64,000 nucleotides of DNA from Hyphomicrobium denitrificans ATCC 51888 (GTDB lineage Bacteria > Pseudomonadota > Alphaproteobacteria > Rhizobiales > Hyphomicrobiaceae), in contig NC_014313.1 in the NCBI RefSeq assembly GCF_000143145.1, forward strand, positions 124,001 through 188,000, read 5' to 3'. This document shows, one piece after another, positions 16,627 to 24,555 of the stretch. Under the pieces are notes generated by a model. It searched no databases, had not been told where the DNA came from, and saw only the letters and a program-made list of their open reading frames with translations. The position numbers and the translations under genes are program-made. Each line of letters begins with the position of its first letter. Positions within the stretch are counted from its first letter, which is position 1.

Positions 16627-16977
16627 TCACGCGGCCTTTGATTCCCCACCCGAACTCTCGCTGGATGATCTTTTTTTTATAGCCAAAGGAAGAAGGTCAT
16701 TTGGCTCAACATTCAGCAGCTTACAGATGCGTGTAAGCGTGTAGACGTCGGGCATATGCGTTCCTCGCTCCCATGAGCGATAGGTGTGCTCCTCGATATT
16801 GAGCACTCGCGAAAACTCGTTTGCAAAGCGGAAGCCAGCCTCCTTTCGGGCGAGCTTCAATCTCTTGGCCAACGCCTTCTTCACCTGATCTTCGAGCCTT
16901 TCCATAGCGGGTAATTCTGCCTTACCCGCGGACTTATGCACGTCAAGCAAACTGACGAGCGCAGAGGTCTTGACCAT
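16627..16977 (-). CDS. XRE-family HTH repressor (CI/Cro-like)
   Basis: 116 residues from the ATG at 16975-16977; an internal start (MERLEDQVKK, 16905) is possible. Helix-turn-helix at ~40-90: RLKLARKEAGFRFANEFSR, VLNIEEHTYRSWERG, TLTRICKLLNVEPNDLL. No peptidase-type C-terminal domain, so it would not be a RecA-cleaved CI; induction may work otherwise. Operator C lies 15-29 bases upstream of the start, suggesting autoregulation, with operators A and B controlling the divergent promoters. Confidence 0.8.
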   Translation of the reverse strand: MVKTSALVSLLDVHKSAGKAELPAMERLEDQVKKALAKRLKLARKEAGFRFANEFSRVLNIEEHTYRSWERGTHMPDVYTLTRICKLLNVEPNDLLPLAIKKRSSSESSGGESKAA

Positions 16978-16991
16978 AGCGAATGAAAAAA

Positions 16992-17006
16992 GTAAGGTCA
17001 AGTTAC
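16992..17006. promoter_or_regulatory. Operator C (GTAA-N7-TTAC palindrome) before the repressor gene
   Basis: gtaaggtcaagttac with flanks AAAA and GCG, closely matching operator B (AAAAGTAAG...TTACGCG). Lies in the repressor's 5' leader region. Confidence 0.65.
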
Positions 17007-17201
17007 GCGGACGCCTTTCATACCATGAGCGGGGGACAATGATTCCGCCATGCAACCGTCAGTGTGCATCGCAAAACGATAGGACGTGCACTGCATGATC
17101 ATCGAAGTCCCTAAGCGCAGAGCGGAGGCGAGAGTCGCATGAACAATGCTGCTGCATTACGAGCTCTTCAGGAGATGCCTCAGGTTTGCAACGTCGACGC
17201 A

Positions 17202-17480
17202 TCACGGATCGTCCGTCTTATGGACGATGGAGGCGATGATTTGTGTCGCAAATCCGCTGGCGGCTTCCTGCGCAAATTTATTCCATTCGTCGGGAACTTT
17301 TGGCCATGGCGGCCCTACGTTGATGTCGTTGACAACGGCGGTTTCAAACGAGGCGAGACGCCGTCGGAAGGTATCGCGATCCTCGCTCCAAAGAAATCTT
17401 GTAACCAAGATTTTGATCATTGAACCGAAAGCAACGTCGGCCGCGCGTTCTGTTAGTCGGCCTCTGATCTCATCGTCCAT
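17202..17480 (-). CDS. Small phage protein, unknown function
   Basis: 92 residues from ATG 17478-17480, which has a near-perfect AGGAGG site 7 bases upstream; this decided both strand and start. Begins MDDEIRGRLTERAADVAFGS. Helical, no membrane segment. Transcribed toward the repressor. Plus-strand frames over the same bases have weaker support. Confidence 0.55.
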   Translation of the reverse strand: MDDEIRGRLTERAADVAFGSMIKILVTRFLWSEDRDTFRRRLASFETAVVNDINVGPPWPKVPDEWNKFAQEAASGFATQIIASIVHKTDDP

Positions 17481-17771
17481 GTCGGTCCCTCCTGTTGAGG
17501 GCCTGACCCTACCACGAGTCCTAGTCTCAGTTGCGTAAGCGTACACCCGGCGCAAAGCCGCTGGGCGGTCGCGTATTGCCAAGGTGATCCGTTCCGAAAG
17601 GGCGGTAGGCGCTTATCTCCCGCCGAGACACCTAACGCACGCCCCACGCGACCGCCTTGCCGTTTTGCGTTTTCCGCTCGCACCGCTTTCCTGGGGGTGA
17701 TGCCGTGCATCCTACTAACTGAGAGAGATCTGATCGGAGGTGTGAGCGGCCCCAAAATTGGGGGGACACCT

Positions 17772-18182
17772 ATGTCCGCAAATCAGATCGTCACGGCACT
17801 TTTCTACGCAGAAGCAACAGAAGGACGAAACAGAATGCTGACAGTGAAATACATCGAACCGGATGGCCCGGAAAGAGTCTTCGCCATCAAGGAAATTGAG
17901 TTCCTCGAAAATCGCTTACTGTGCCAATCCTTAGTAACCGAGATCGGGCGTGTTCCCTCAAAGGGACGCCTACGTTTCATCTACGCGGACGGTTCCGACT
18001 ATTACGTTTACGGCGGCACCGTTTGCGCGATGAATGAGAACGGCAAGACGGTCGCGAAGTACGATCTCGGCGGCGAGAAGCACCATGCTGAATGCACGGT
18101 CACGTACAGCGATTTGAAAAGCGCGGGCGCAGCAATCTTGGGCAACGCCGATCCGCAGCTCCGAGGCGGCATTCCACTTTGA
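17772..18182 (+). CDS. First gene of the rightward early operon, unknown function
   Basis: 136 residues from ATG 17772, preceded by GGGGGGACACCT. Beta-rich, soluble (LTVKYIEPDGPERVFAIKEIE; RFIYADGSDYYVYGGTV). Position corresponds to cro/cII genes in lambdoid phages but no HTH is seen. A 12-bp hairpin follows directly. Confidence 0.6.
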   Translation: MSANQIVTALFYAEATEGRNRMLTVKYIEPDGPERVFAIKEIEFLENRLLCQSLVTEIGRVPSKGRLRFIYADGSDYYVYGGTVCAMNENGKTVAKYDLGGEKHHAECTVTYSDLKSAGAAILGNADPQLRGGIPL

Positions 18183-18189
18183 AAACAAA

Positions 18190-18221
18190 AGAGCTGGCTC
18201 CGGGGGATTGGAGCCAGCTCT
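18190..18221 (+). terminator. Perfect 12-bp hairpin between the first rightward gene and the initiator gene
   Basis: AGAGCTGGCTCC, loop gggggatt, GGAGCCAGCTCT. No T-run follows immediately (gacgctaaagtttt), so it may be an attenuator, RNA-processing site or mRNA stabiliser rather than a classic terminator. It ends 29 bases before the replication initiator start. Confidence 0.5.
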
Positions 18222-18250
18222 GACGCTAAAGTTTTGGGGGTACAAAACCG

Positions 18251-19213
18251 ATGACACCAACAGACGCAACACCGAACGCTGTCACCGAAGATAACGTCGG
18301 TGATTTGAATGGCGAAAACAAGACGCGGTGGTTCTCAACGTCCGTCGAAATCTTCGATCATCCGGTCTTGAATGTTGGCCCCTTCGACCGCCGCTCAGCT
18401 TGGCAATGGCTGATAGCCAATGCCGCTTGGAAGACAAAACGCGTCAATCACAAGGGCAAGATGATCGATCTCGATCGCGGGCAGGTTCTCATCGGCCGCG
18501 CATTCTTGGCCGAGACGTGGGGATGGTCGGAGCAAACCGTCAGAACCTTCGTCAAAATTCTCGTGGCCGAGAACATGCTGGAAATCAACCAGAGTGGCGG
18601 TCACTTCGCGAACATCGCAACGATATGTAATTACGACAAATATCAAGCGCGTCAACCAGAGCGCAACCAGTCAACCAACCAGAGCGCAACCAGTGTCCAA
18701 CCAGTGTCCAACCAGACTCTTACAAGGAATACAAATACTACAACTACCCAAGTAGCTTCTTCCCTACCAGAACCCGCGCGCGATGACGCCACGCCACGCT
18801 GCGAGGATTTGAAAGTTTTTTACGATCGGCTTTGCGACGCCGCCAGCGCCTGCCTCGACAACCCTGCAAACTGCCAAGGCCTGATCAACACAATGATCCC
18901 GCAAACGTGGATCAACTCGGGCTGCGATCTCGAACTCGACATCCTGCCGGCGTTGCGCGCCAAGGCCGCGACGCACAAGGGGCGGCGGGTGTGGAGCTGG
19001 GATTATTTCACCAACGCCGTTGCTGACGCGCGTGTGAAGCGCCTAGCGGCATCCAAGCGCATTGCGACGGCCACGGTTCCTTCCGGCGCCAAATCAGCCA
19101 CCGGGCGAGCGCCAACAGCATCGCCTCGCCTGCTGCATCTCAACGACGAAAGCTGGAAGGAGCAGATCGCCAACGAGATGGTTGAACAGGGGCTCGCCAA
19201 TGTCATCAACTAG
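18251..19213 (+). CDS. Lambda O-like replication initiator with winged-helix domain
   Basis: 320 residues. The N-terminal ~130 residues resemble phage replication-protein winged helix (GQVLIGRAFLAETWGWSEQT, VRTFVKILVAENMLE, ICNYDKYQ). Then a low-complexity Gln/Asn/Ser/Thr linker (~135-170), encoded by the iteron array at 18653-18715, and a C-terminal helical domain that probably recruits the helicase or its loader. Placing an origin inside the initiator gene copies the lambda O/ori arrangement. No helicase gene is present in the prophage, so it likely uses host DnaB. Confidence 0.78.
   Translation: MTPTDATPNAVTEDNVGDLNGENKTRWFSTSVEIFDHPVLNVGPFDRRSAWQWLIANAAWKTKRVNHKGKMIDLDRGQVLIGRAFLAETWGWSEQTVRTFVKILVAENMLEINQSGGHFANIATICNYDKYQARQPERNQSTNQSATSVQPVSNQTLTRNTNTTTTQVASSLPEPARDDATPRCEDLKVFYDRLCDAASACLDNPANCQGLINTMIPQTWINSGCDLELDILPALRAKAATHKGRRVWSWDYFTNAVADARVKRLAASKRIATATVPSGAKSATGRAPTASPRLLHLNDESWKEQIANEMVEQGLANVIN
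18653..18715 (+). repeat. Phased iteron array: candidate phage replication origin
   Basis: Six copies of CAACCAG start at 18653, 18664, 18676, 18687, 18698 and 18709, i.e. every 11-12 bases, about one helical turn. An A/T-rich stretch follows (18716-18755, ttacaaggaatacaaatact). This is the expected layout of initiator binding sites beside an unwinding element, inside the initiator gene itself. Confidence 0.65.
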
Positions 19214-19649
19214 ATCGATTTTCGATTGCCGCACAGCCGACGAAGCCCTTGAGTTCATGAACATTGCCGAGTACCGCGCGCGATGCTTCGTCAACGCCAT
19301 GCGAAGAAACGAGCGGACGGGAAAGCTAGAGCCGGTGGGTTGGGAATTCTCCGATCGCTTCCTGCCGCATCCATGGGTACGCGAAGCGATTTCAGAAGGA
19401 TGGGGCAAGGAACTTCGCAGCCATCTGATCCTGACAGTTAAGAACCGTATCTGCCACGGCAAGCCTTACGACAACATCGACGAACTGATGCCGCCCCGAG
19501 AATGGGTCGCGTACGCGAAGCAGCAGGCAGAGCGCTATCGGAAGGCTGCTGAGTGGCGGAATGCGAACGTCCGAACCGGCGATATGTCGGGATGGCTGGC
19601 GAAGCTCATGGAGAGCAACCGCCGTAGCAGCGAGGAGGAAGCAGCATGA
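19200..19649 (+). CDS. Phage replication-region protein, unknown (possible helicase-loader position)
   Basis: 149 residues starting at ATG 19200, overlapping the initiator by 14 bases. Helical, with WEFSDRFLPHPWVREAISEGWG and a basic C-terminal part. It occupies the place of lambda P, but no AAA+ or loader motif is visible, so the function is left open. Confidence 0.6.
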   Translation: MSSTRSIFDCRTADEALEFMNIAEYRARCFVNAMRRNERTGKLEPVGWEFSDRFLPHPWVREAISEGWGKELRSHLILTVKNRICHGKPYDNIDELMPPREWVAYAKQQAERYRKAAEWRNANVRTGDMSGWLAKLMESNRRSSEEEAA

Positions 19650-19873
19650 GAATTACGTTTTCAGAAGACAGTGCGTTAGCTGCGGCGTTCGGTATGGTCG
19701 CTCAAATAGTCAAGGAAACATCCGACGATAGTGAGAAAACGCGGCTCTTCAATATCCTCATTGGGTGCCACAATGACTTTGCTGAGACGCTGAAAGCTGC
19801 TGGCTTCGATCTAGGCGCTAGGGATCAGATCTTGGACTTTATCATTCGGGAGGCCCGCCGTGCCCAAAACTAG
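19646..19873 (+). CDS. Small helical protein, unknown
   Basis: 75 residues, overlapping the previous gene by 4 bases (ATGA) and the next by 14. All-helical and acidic. No family recognised. Confidence 0.55.
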   Translation: MRITFSEDSALAAAFGMVAQIVKETSDDSEKTRLFNILIGCHNDFAETLKAAGFDLGARDQILDFIIREARRAQN

Positions 19874-20210
19874 AGACATAAGCGATGTCCCAAACTGGGA
19901 TATGGAGAGATGCGACACGTGTCGGTTTTGGGATCGCGAGCACGCCCAAGAAGAGTTCGATAAAGGACAATGCAGACGCCACGCGCCGAGAGCGGTTTTT
20001 CGAGTTTTTGTTGAGCGCTCGCATGTGCCGATTGAGATGCCGGTGTCGCCTGAATCGCAGAAGAAGCGAGATATTTTAGGAGTATGGCCGCATTGGTGCG
20101 CGGGCCATGACATTGATATGAAGCCATCACATTCATTAGCTGAATGGCCGACAACTTTTATGGACGACGGGTGCGGAGAGCATGCCCCTAAGATTTTGGG
20201 GAAGAAATAA
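19860..20210 (+). CDS. Cys-rich small phage protein
   Basis: 116 residues from a GTG. CDTCRFWDRE...GQCRRHAP and a later WPHWCAGHD form a Cys/His set seen in small phage proteins of unknown role, possibly metal-binding. Stop overlaps the next start (TAATG). Confidence 0.6.
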   Translation: MPKTRDISDVPNWDMERCDTCRFWDREHAQEEFDKGQCRRHAPRAVFRVFVERSHVPIEMPVSPESQKKRDILGVWPHWCAGHDIDMKPSHSLAEWPTTFMDDGCGEHAPKILGKK

Positions 20211-20416
20211 TGCCCGGCTCCCTATGGAAATGGCTGCAAATATATCGCGATCACACCGCTAAGTTAGGCGGTGTGCGCTTGACCGACGGCGATCTTGAAT
20301 TTCTGGAAGAGCATGTCGATGAAGATCCGCCAGAGAAGCGGCTCGGCATCGGCTGTCCTATCAAAGCAGCGGAAAGAGACATCTTATATCAGTGGATAGA
20401 TGGACCGGCACAATAG
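20210..20416 (+). CDS. Small phage protein, unknown
   Basis: 68 residues, MPGSLWKWLQIYRDHTAKLGG start. Soluble, acidic. One-base overlap with the previous stop. Confidence 0.55.
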   Translation: MPGSLWKWLQIYRDHTAKLGGVRLTDGDLEFLEEHVDEDPPEKRLGIGCPIKAAERDILYQWIDGPAQ

Positions 20417-20428
20417 GAGCAAGGCGGC

Positions 20429-20512
20429 GTGACGATTGGAGATTTCATGGCAGCACATCCGCTTTGGACGACGCTGTGGATAGTCTGCATATGCGTAGCG
20501 GCAGGACGTTGA
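20429..20512 (+). CDS. 27-residue membrane peptide
   Basis: GTG start with AGGAGCAAGG upstream; a hydrophobic segment (LWTTLWIVCICVAAG) forms most of the peptide. Low support because of its size. Confidence 0.38.
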   Translation: MTIGDFMAAHPLWTTLWIVCICVAAGR

Positions 20513-20516
20513 AGAG

Positions 20517-20657
20517 ATGACCGGCAAAACCCTTCGCGGCTACCGCATCACGAAGTCCGGAAAGGTTGAGAAGATATCCGGATACGGGCTCAACACATCT
20601 GCGAAGATCAAGCAGAAGAAGTCGAAGAAAACGAAACCGATAAGGAGGGTGCCATGA
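20517..20657 (+). CDS. 46-residue Lys-rich protein
   Basis: MTGKTLRGYRITKSGKVEKI start, very basic C-terminus (KIKQKKSKKTK). Stop overlaps the next start (ATGA). May bind nucleic acid, by charge only. Confidence 0.5.
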   Translation: MTGKTLRGYRITKSGKVEKISGYGLNTSAKIKQKKSKKTKPIRRVP

Positions 20658-21004
20658 GCGTTTCGGAAGCCCTGAGAAACCAATTCACAGGTGTGCGTGA
20701 GATCGTCGATGCGAAGCCCATAAAGCCAAGATTTTGCATCGACTGCGGACGCCGCGTGCATTCGCTCAGGAGCATCCGATGTAACGCATGCGCTATTCAA
20801 ATCAAAGAAGAGCGGGACCGCGCATCAGCAGCAAAGTCAGCAGCGGCAAAGTCAGCGATACGCGCTGAAGCGAATGCAATGATTTTGGCGGAACTTATCG
20901 GAATTTCATTCGATGAGCACAGCGAAGGCCTGATCAAAGCCGGGTATTCCATAAAGTGTTTCTACCAATCGCCGGAAATGGCCGTGAAGAGGAACACGCC
21001 TTGA
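20654..21004 (+). CDS. Zinc-finger-like phage protein
   Basis: 116 residues. FCIDCGRRVHSLRSIRCNACA is a C-x2-C...C-x2-C finger at ~28-48, followed by an Ala/Ser-rich helix. Its stop overlaps the TTG start of the NusG-like gene (TTGA). Function unknown. Confidence 0.6.
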   Translation: MSVSEALRNQFTGVREIVDAKPIKPRFCIDCGRRVHSLRSIRCNACAIQIKEERDRASAAKSAAAKSAIRAEANAMILAELIGISFDEHSEGLIKAGYSIKCFYQSPEMAVKRNTP

Positions 21005-21555
21005 CCTGGTACGCCATACGCACCAATCCACAACGTGAATTCCTGCTCGCTGGCCGTTATGACGAGAACGGGGAATGGCGCCCCGGCGTGCTCGAGAAAA
21101 AGGGCTACGACCAAGTATTCTGCCCGACGGAAACGAAGTTCCGGAAGACGATCAAGAAGGGCCGCCGCGTCTCGATCCCCGTCCTCTATCCCATGTTTTG
21201 CGGCTACATTTTTGTCGGAGGGCGGTTCTCATGGCTCGAGCTGATGGCAGAGAACTACATCACCGCTGCTGTTGGTTTTCCAGATGAGTTCGGTAGGCGC
21301 CGGCCTGCACCGATCTCTGACTATGAAATGGCGAAGCTCAGAGAGATGTCAGGAGGGCTTATCCCGCACCGACGGTCGGTGAACACTCACCGCGCTTTCC
21401 GAGTTGGTGAGATGGCGGCAATCGCTGCGGGTCCGTTCGCGCATCAGGTTGCGCAGATTGCCGGCCTACACGGGACAAAGGCGCGGGTGTTTCTGAATCT
21501 TTTCAATGGAACGAGAGAGGTTGAAGTCGACCTTGATATGCTGGACGTGGCATGA
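21001..21555 (+). CDS. NusG/RfaH-like transcription elongation factor of the phage
   Basis: 184 residues if started at the TTG 21001, which overlaps the previous stop and places TWYAIRTNPQRE at the N-terminus exactly as in the NGN domain. Then YDQVFCPTETKFRK and PVLYPMFCGYIFV, the usual central NGN strands. A KOW-like C-terminal domain follows (FRVGEMAAIAAGPFAHQVAQI). NusG paralogues bind RNA polymerase. As the last regulatory gene of the rightward early operon it may act as an antiterminator for late genes, in place of lambda Q; this is inference. Confidence 0.8.
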   Translation: MTWYAIRTNPQREFLLAGRYDENGEWRPGVLEKKGYDQVFCPTETKFRKTIKKGRRVSIPVLYPMFCGYIFVGGRFSWLELMAENYITAAVGFPDEFGRRRPAPISDYEMAKLREMSGGLIPHRRSVNTHRAFRVGEMAAIAAGPFAHQVAQIAGLHGTKARVFLNLFNGTREVEVDLDMLDVA

Positions 21556-21704
21556 TCAAAATTGCCACCATAATCTATTGGTGCATCGATCACGGCATCG
21601 GTGACCTGATCTTTTGGCCTCTACTTCTGACGTTCTGCGGCTTCCTGATTTGGCTCGCGGAAGACAGCCCGCCTCAAAAGGTAAAACACGAGGATGAATC
21701 CTGA
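21552..21704 (+). CDS. 50-residue single-pass membrane protein
   Basis: ATG overlaps the previous stop (ATGA). MIKIATIIYWCIDHGIGDLI start; one helix around FWPLLLTFCGFLIWLA, charged tail. Unknown role. Confidence 0.5.
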   Translation: MIKIATIIYWCIDHGIGDLIFWPLLLTFCGFLIWLAEDSPPQKVKHEDES

Positions 21705-21999
21705 CAAGCCACCCGAGAAATACGCAGCACGTCTGGCAGCAGATCAGGAACGATTTCGAAAGCAGCAAAACGCCCGCACGCAGGCTCTTGGCGTCACGAT
21801 AGACTGGACGCTCCGCTGGGATAGAGCTTCGGGTTGCCGACAATGGCAGTGGGAAGATCGAACAAACACGAAAACTCCGGTCTATGCATCGTGGACGGCG
21901 GATGTCCAAGACAACGGCGATATCGTCGTGACGCGAACGGAATACGGGTATCTTCCGGCTGCAAATGAAAAGGGCGACCCCGAAGAGCCGCCCCTCTGA
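21694..21999 (+). CDS. Phage protein, unknown
   Basis: 101 residues. N-terminal charged helix (PPEKYAARLAADQERFRKQQ), then a beta-rich part with several Trp. Last gene of the rightward early operon; it converges with the leftward gene at 22027. Confidence 0.58.
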   Translation: MNPDKPPEKYAARLAADQERFRKQQNARTQALGVTIDWTLRWDRASGCRQWQWEDRTNTKTPVYASWTADVQDNGDIVVTRTEYGYLPAANEKGDPEEPPL

Positions 22000-22026
22000 A
22001 TTATATCAAGTAGAAGCTATAATTGC

Positions 22027-23064
22027 CTAAGCCCTGAGAGCGATCCTCAGTTGCTTCCCGTGACGCGTCACCTCCAGCAGGTCTTCGACCTCTTGCCGAC
22101 GCCGGGTTGCAGCCCCTTCATCGATGCCGAGCAACTCAGCCAGTTGCCTGTGACTTGTGACGGATCCTCCGTTGCCTCGCAGAGCTTTGACGACGGGATG
22201 GTTTCGAAAGTCGATGACCTCTTTCGGGAACGGCTTGCGACGCTTGCCTTTCGGAGGTTCGGGCGGTTCCGGCAACTCAACTGAACTGGGGAACGAGGTT
22301 TGAAGCGTGTCGGCAACTGAGGCAAACGACTTGATCTGACTCGGCAATTGATCGTTTGCGGCAACTAAAACCGGACGCTTGCTTTGCCGGAACGCGAATC
22401 CGAGCGAGACGATTGCTCCGACTTCGAAGAACAGGGTGGTCAAGAAGGGCACCAGCAACGTCAGGACGGCAACGATCTGGGGCTTTGAAGCGGGGACAGG
22501 GAACAGCCGCACGATGTCGGCCATCGCTTCCGCCTTGGCATTGACGGGCTTCTGTGGGCCCAGGGCGGCGATTTCCGCCTCGAGCTGTAGGATGACGACC
22601 GTGATGTCTTTCGAGTTCTGCTTCCAGTCCTTGCAGCGCTGGCCGCAACGCTGCCCGGTCATCTCCCGATCCGCAGCACGGTCGGCATAGTCGCGCCGGG
22701 CTCGAGCCGCTTTCAGGTCTTCGGTCTTGTCAGCAATCTTCGTGTTGTTGTCTTCGACCGAGAGTGTGGTGGTGCCAGCGGTTTCAACCTGACGGCCAAC
22801 GGAGGAATACACGACAAGACCGGTTCCCGACAGAAACAGCACGAGGAAGCCGAGAGTTGCGAACAGATGGCGGGCGCGCGCGGCGTCGACCATGAGATGC
22901 CCGGCCGCGATCGTACCGAAGACGGTCAGAATCGTGAGCCATTGCGACGAAGCCCATTCGAGCGGCCTCGTCAGGTCTTTGTCGAGCAGGATGGTCAACC
23001 CGCCAGCCGCAAAAGCGCAGCCGGCGATGATTGCGAGTGCCCGCCCCTTGAGAGAGGTGCTCAT
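22027..23064 (-). CDS. Membrane protein with extracytoplasmic coiled coil and C-terminal winged-helix domain
   Basis: 345 residues from ATG 23062-23064. Three N-terminal helices (~8-110), then a coiled-coil segment with a Cys pair (RCGQRCKDW), two more helices (QIVAVLTLLVPFLTTLFFEV and following). A cytoplasmic tail ends in a winged helix (VVKALRGNGGSVTSHRQLAE, LLGIDEGAATRRRQEVED). This is a membrane-tethered DNA-binding layout. A similar membrane/coiled-coil topology without the HTH occurs at 25453. No known family recognised. Confidence 0.65.
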   Translation of the reverse strand: MSTSLKGRALAIIAGCAFAAGGLTILLDKDLTRPLEWASSQWLTILTVFGTIAAGHLMVDAARARHLFATLGFLVLFLSGTGLVVYSSVGRQVETAGTTTLSVEDNNTKIADKTEDLKAARARRDYADRAADREMTGQRCGQRCKDWKQNSKDITVVILQLEAEIAALGPQKPVNAKAEAMADIVRLFPVPASKPQIVAVLTLLVPFLTTLFFEVGAIVSLGFAFRQSKRPVLVAANDQLPSQIKSFASVADTLQTSFPSSVELPEPPEPPKGKRRKPFPKEVIDFRNHPVVKALRGNGGSVTSHRQLAELLGIDEGAATRRRQEVEDLLEVTRHGKQLRIALRA

Positions 23065-23180
23065 TTGCCGATGCTCCCCTCGATCATCGTTTCGACGAAG
23101 AGGCTCAGAACAACGACCGCGCCTAAAATAAGAACCGGTGATGCCGTGACGAAGACTAATAGGAGTGATAGTCCAGACAT
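23061..23180 (-). CDS. 39-residue membrane peptide
   Basis: MSGLSLLLVFVTASPVLILG start, nearly all hydrophobic. Stop overlaps the start of the 345-residue membrane protein (ATGA), so the two are coupled and may interact. Confidence 0.5.
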   Translation of the reverse strand: MSGLSLLLVFVTASPVLILGAVVVLSLFVETMIEGSIGK

Positions 23181-23260
23181 TGGGTTTCAATCCTTCTTGC
23201 TAAGGTTGAGATCAAGAGCCCTGCCGCGGTGTCAGCCGTTGCGGGGCTCGATTGATAGAA

Positions 23261-23364
23261 TACGCAATGATTGCGCTTTTCGTCAATAGCGAATCAACAA
23301 AGATTGCGTATTTTTTGCTTGAAATAGCCGGGTTTGATGCTAAAGGTTGCGTATTGGCAACGCA
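23261..23364. promoter_or_regulatory. TGCGT-repeat region between divergent genes (second operator cluster)
   Basis: Related half-sites occur as ACGCAAT-g-ATTGCGC (23262-23276), ATTGCGTAT (23303-23311) and TTGCGTATT...AACGCA (23347-23364). They lie between the leftward membrane peptide and the rightward XRE protein at 23382, whose product may bind them. Confidence 0.45.
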
Positions 23365-23381
23365 GAGCGGATCGCCCCTCA

Positions 23382-23591
23382 ATGACCCCGGCCGAATACC
23401 GTGAAGCCGTGAAGGCGCTGAAATACACACAGACCGAATTTGCGGAACTGTTGGGGGCGAAACCCCGCACCGGCCAATATTGGGCAAGTGTCGCGGTACC
23501 GGGACCCGTTGCGCTGATTATCAAGTTAGTCCGGGTGCGGCCGGAGCTTCTTGGTGTGATAGAGGACCTAACGGGGAGAAAGCGCAAATGA
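23382..23591 (+). CDS. Small XRE-type HTH DNA-binding protein
   Basis: 69 residues from ATG 23382. MTPAEYREAVKALKYTQTEF and AELLGAKPRTGQYWA form a Cro-like helix-turn-helix, followed by PVALIIKLVRVRPELL. Probably autoregulates through the TGCGT repeats just upstream. Its stop overlaps the start of the HNH-AP2 gene (ATGA). Confidence 0.75.
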   Translation: MTPAEYREAVKALKYTQTEFAELLGAKPRTGQYWASVAVPGPVALIIKLVRVRPELLGVIEDLTGRKRK

Positions 23592-24199
23592 AATTGGTGG
23601 GTGAACTCACGCAGCAGCAACTCAAGAGCGTGATCAAATACATCCCGGTTTGCGGGCTTTTCCTGTGGACGGAGAACTACCCCGGAAAGAGGCGGGGGAC
23701 GGTGGTCTGTTCACCGACGACGGGCAAATATACGTACATTTCCATTTACGGAAAGAGATACCCAGCCCATCGCCTAGCGTGGCTCTACATCTATGGGGAA
23801 TGGCCACCAGATCAGATCGATCACATCGACGGCGAACCCTCCAACAACCGCCTGGATAACCTCCGGCTTGCTACAAACTCGGAGAACCAACAGAACAGAA
23901 AAATCGCGTCCAATAATACGTCTGGCGCGAAGGGCGTCTGTAAGATCGGAAACAGATTCAAAGCGCATATAGGCGTCCGGGGAAAGGTGAAGAACCTCGG
24001 GACCTATGGCACGTTCAATGAGGCAGCTGATGCCTATAAAACGGCGGCCGCGCAATATTTCGGCGAATTCGCCCGCCCGGAAGTTGGCGAATACAAGCCG
24101 CCTTCGATTAAGAGGAAAGTGATATCGGCTGAGCTACCAAAGCGAACTGTGGATGCCATGTCACGCATGTGCGGCGTGCGCCGCGGTCCTCTGGGATAG
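23588..24199 (+). CDS. HNH homing-type endonuclease with AP2 domain (copy 2 of 4)
   Basis: 203 residues. AHRLAWLYIYGEWP, QIDHIDGEPSNNR and LRLATNSENQQN form the HNH core; NTSGAKGVCK begins the AP2 domain, ending QYFGEFARPE. It has a C-terminal extension of ~35 residues ending in a basic segment not present in the other copies. Coupled to the HTH gene by a 4-base overlap. Confidence 0.88.
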   Translation: MKLVGELTQQQLKSVIKYIPVCGLFLWTENYPGKRRGTVVCSPTTGKYTYISIYGKRYPAHRLAWLYIYGEWPPDQIDHIDGEPSNNRLDNLRLATNSENQQNRKIASNNTSGAKGVCKIGNRFKAHIGVRGKVKNLGTYGTFNEAADAYKTAAAQYFGEFARPEVGEYKPPSIKRKVISAELPKRTVDAMSRMCGVRRGPLG

Positions 24200-24555
24200 G
24201 CCTTGACGCACAAGGCAAATCACTCCACCGCTCTTGCTAGATTCTAGCGTGGCGTATCGGCTTTTTCTGTTTCTTGTCGGCCGACCGCGAGCTTAACAAA
24301 GCCCAGTATCGCAAGGCCAGGCTCGCATTTCCAACGGTGGTACCCGCAATCCGGGCCGCCGAATCCGGAAATGCGAGCAAAACGACCCCCAAACAATCCT
24401 GAAATCCCCGTCGCCGTGACTGTCTCCTGACCCGGGATTGTCACGACACATGCTCTGGCACCCGATCCAATGCCATGGATGCGCGGCGGCGGGGCTTGCT
24501 GTTGAAATTGACTCGCTGCCCATTGGCTGAGCCCTCCATCTTGTAGTACGGAAAC

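Noticed and set aside
17139..17538. Plus-strand frames of 94 and 130 codons
   Set aside because: They overlap the minus-strand gene at 17202-17480, which has a much better ribosome site (AGGAGG) and a more protein-like sequence.
24244..24523. Two minus-strand frames of 66 and 76 codons
   Set aside because: No ribosome sites, no resemblance to known proteins, and mutual overlap; treated as non-coding.
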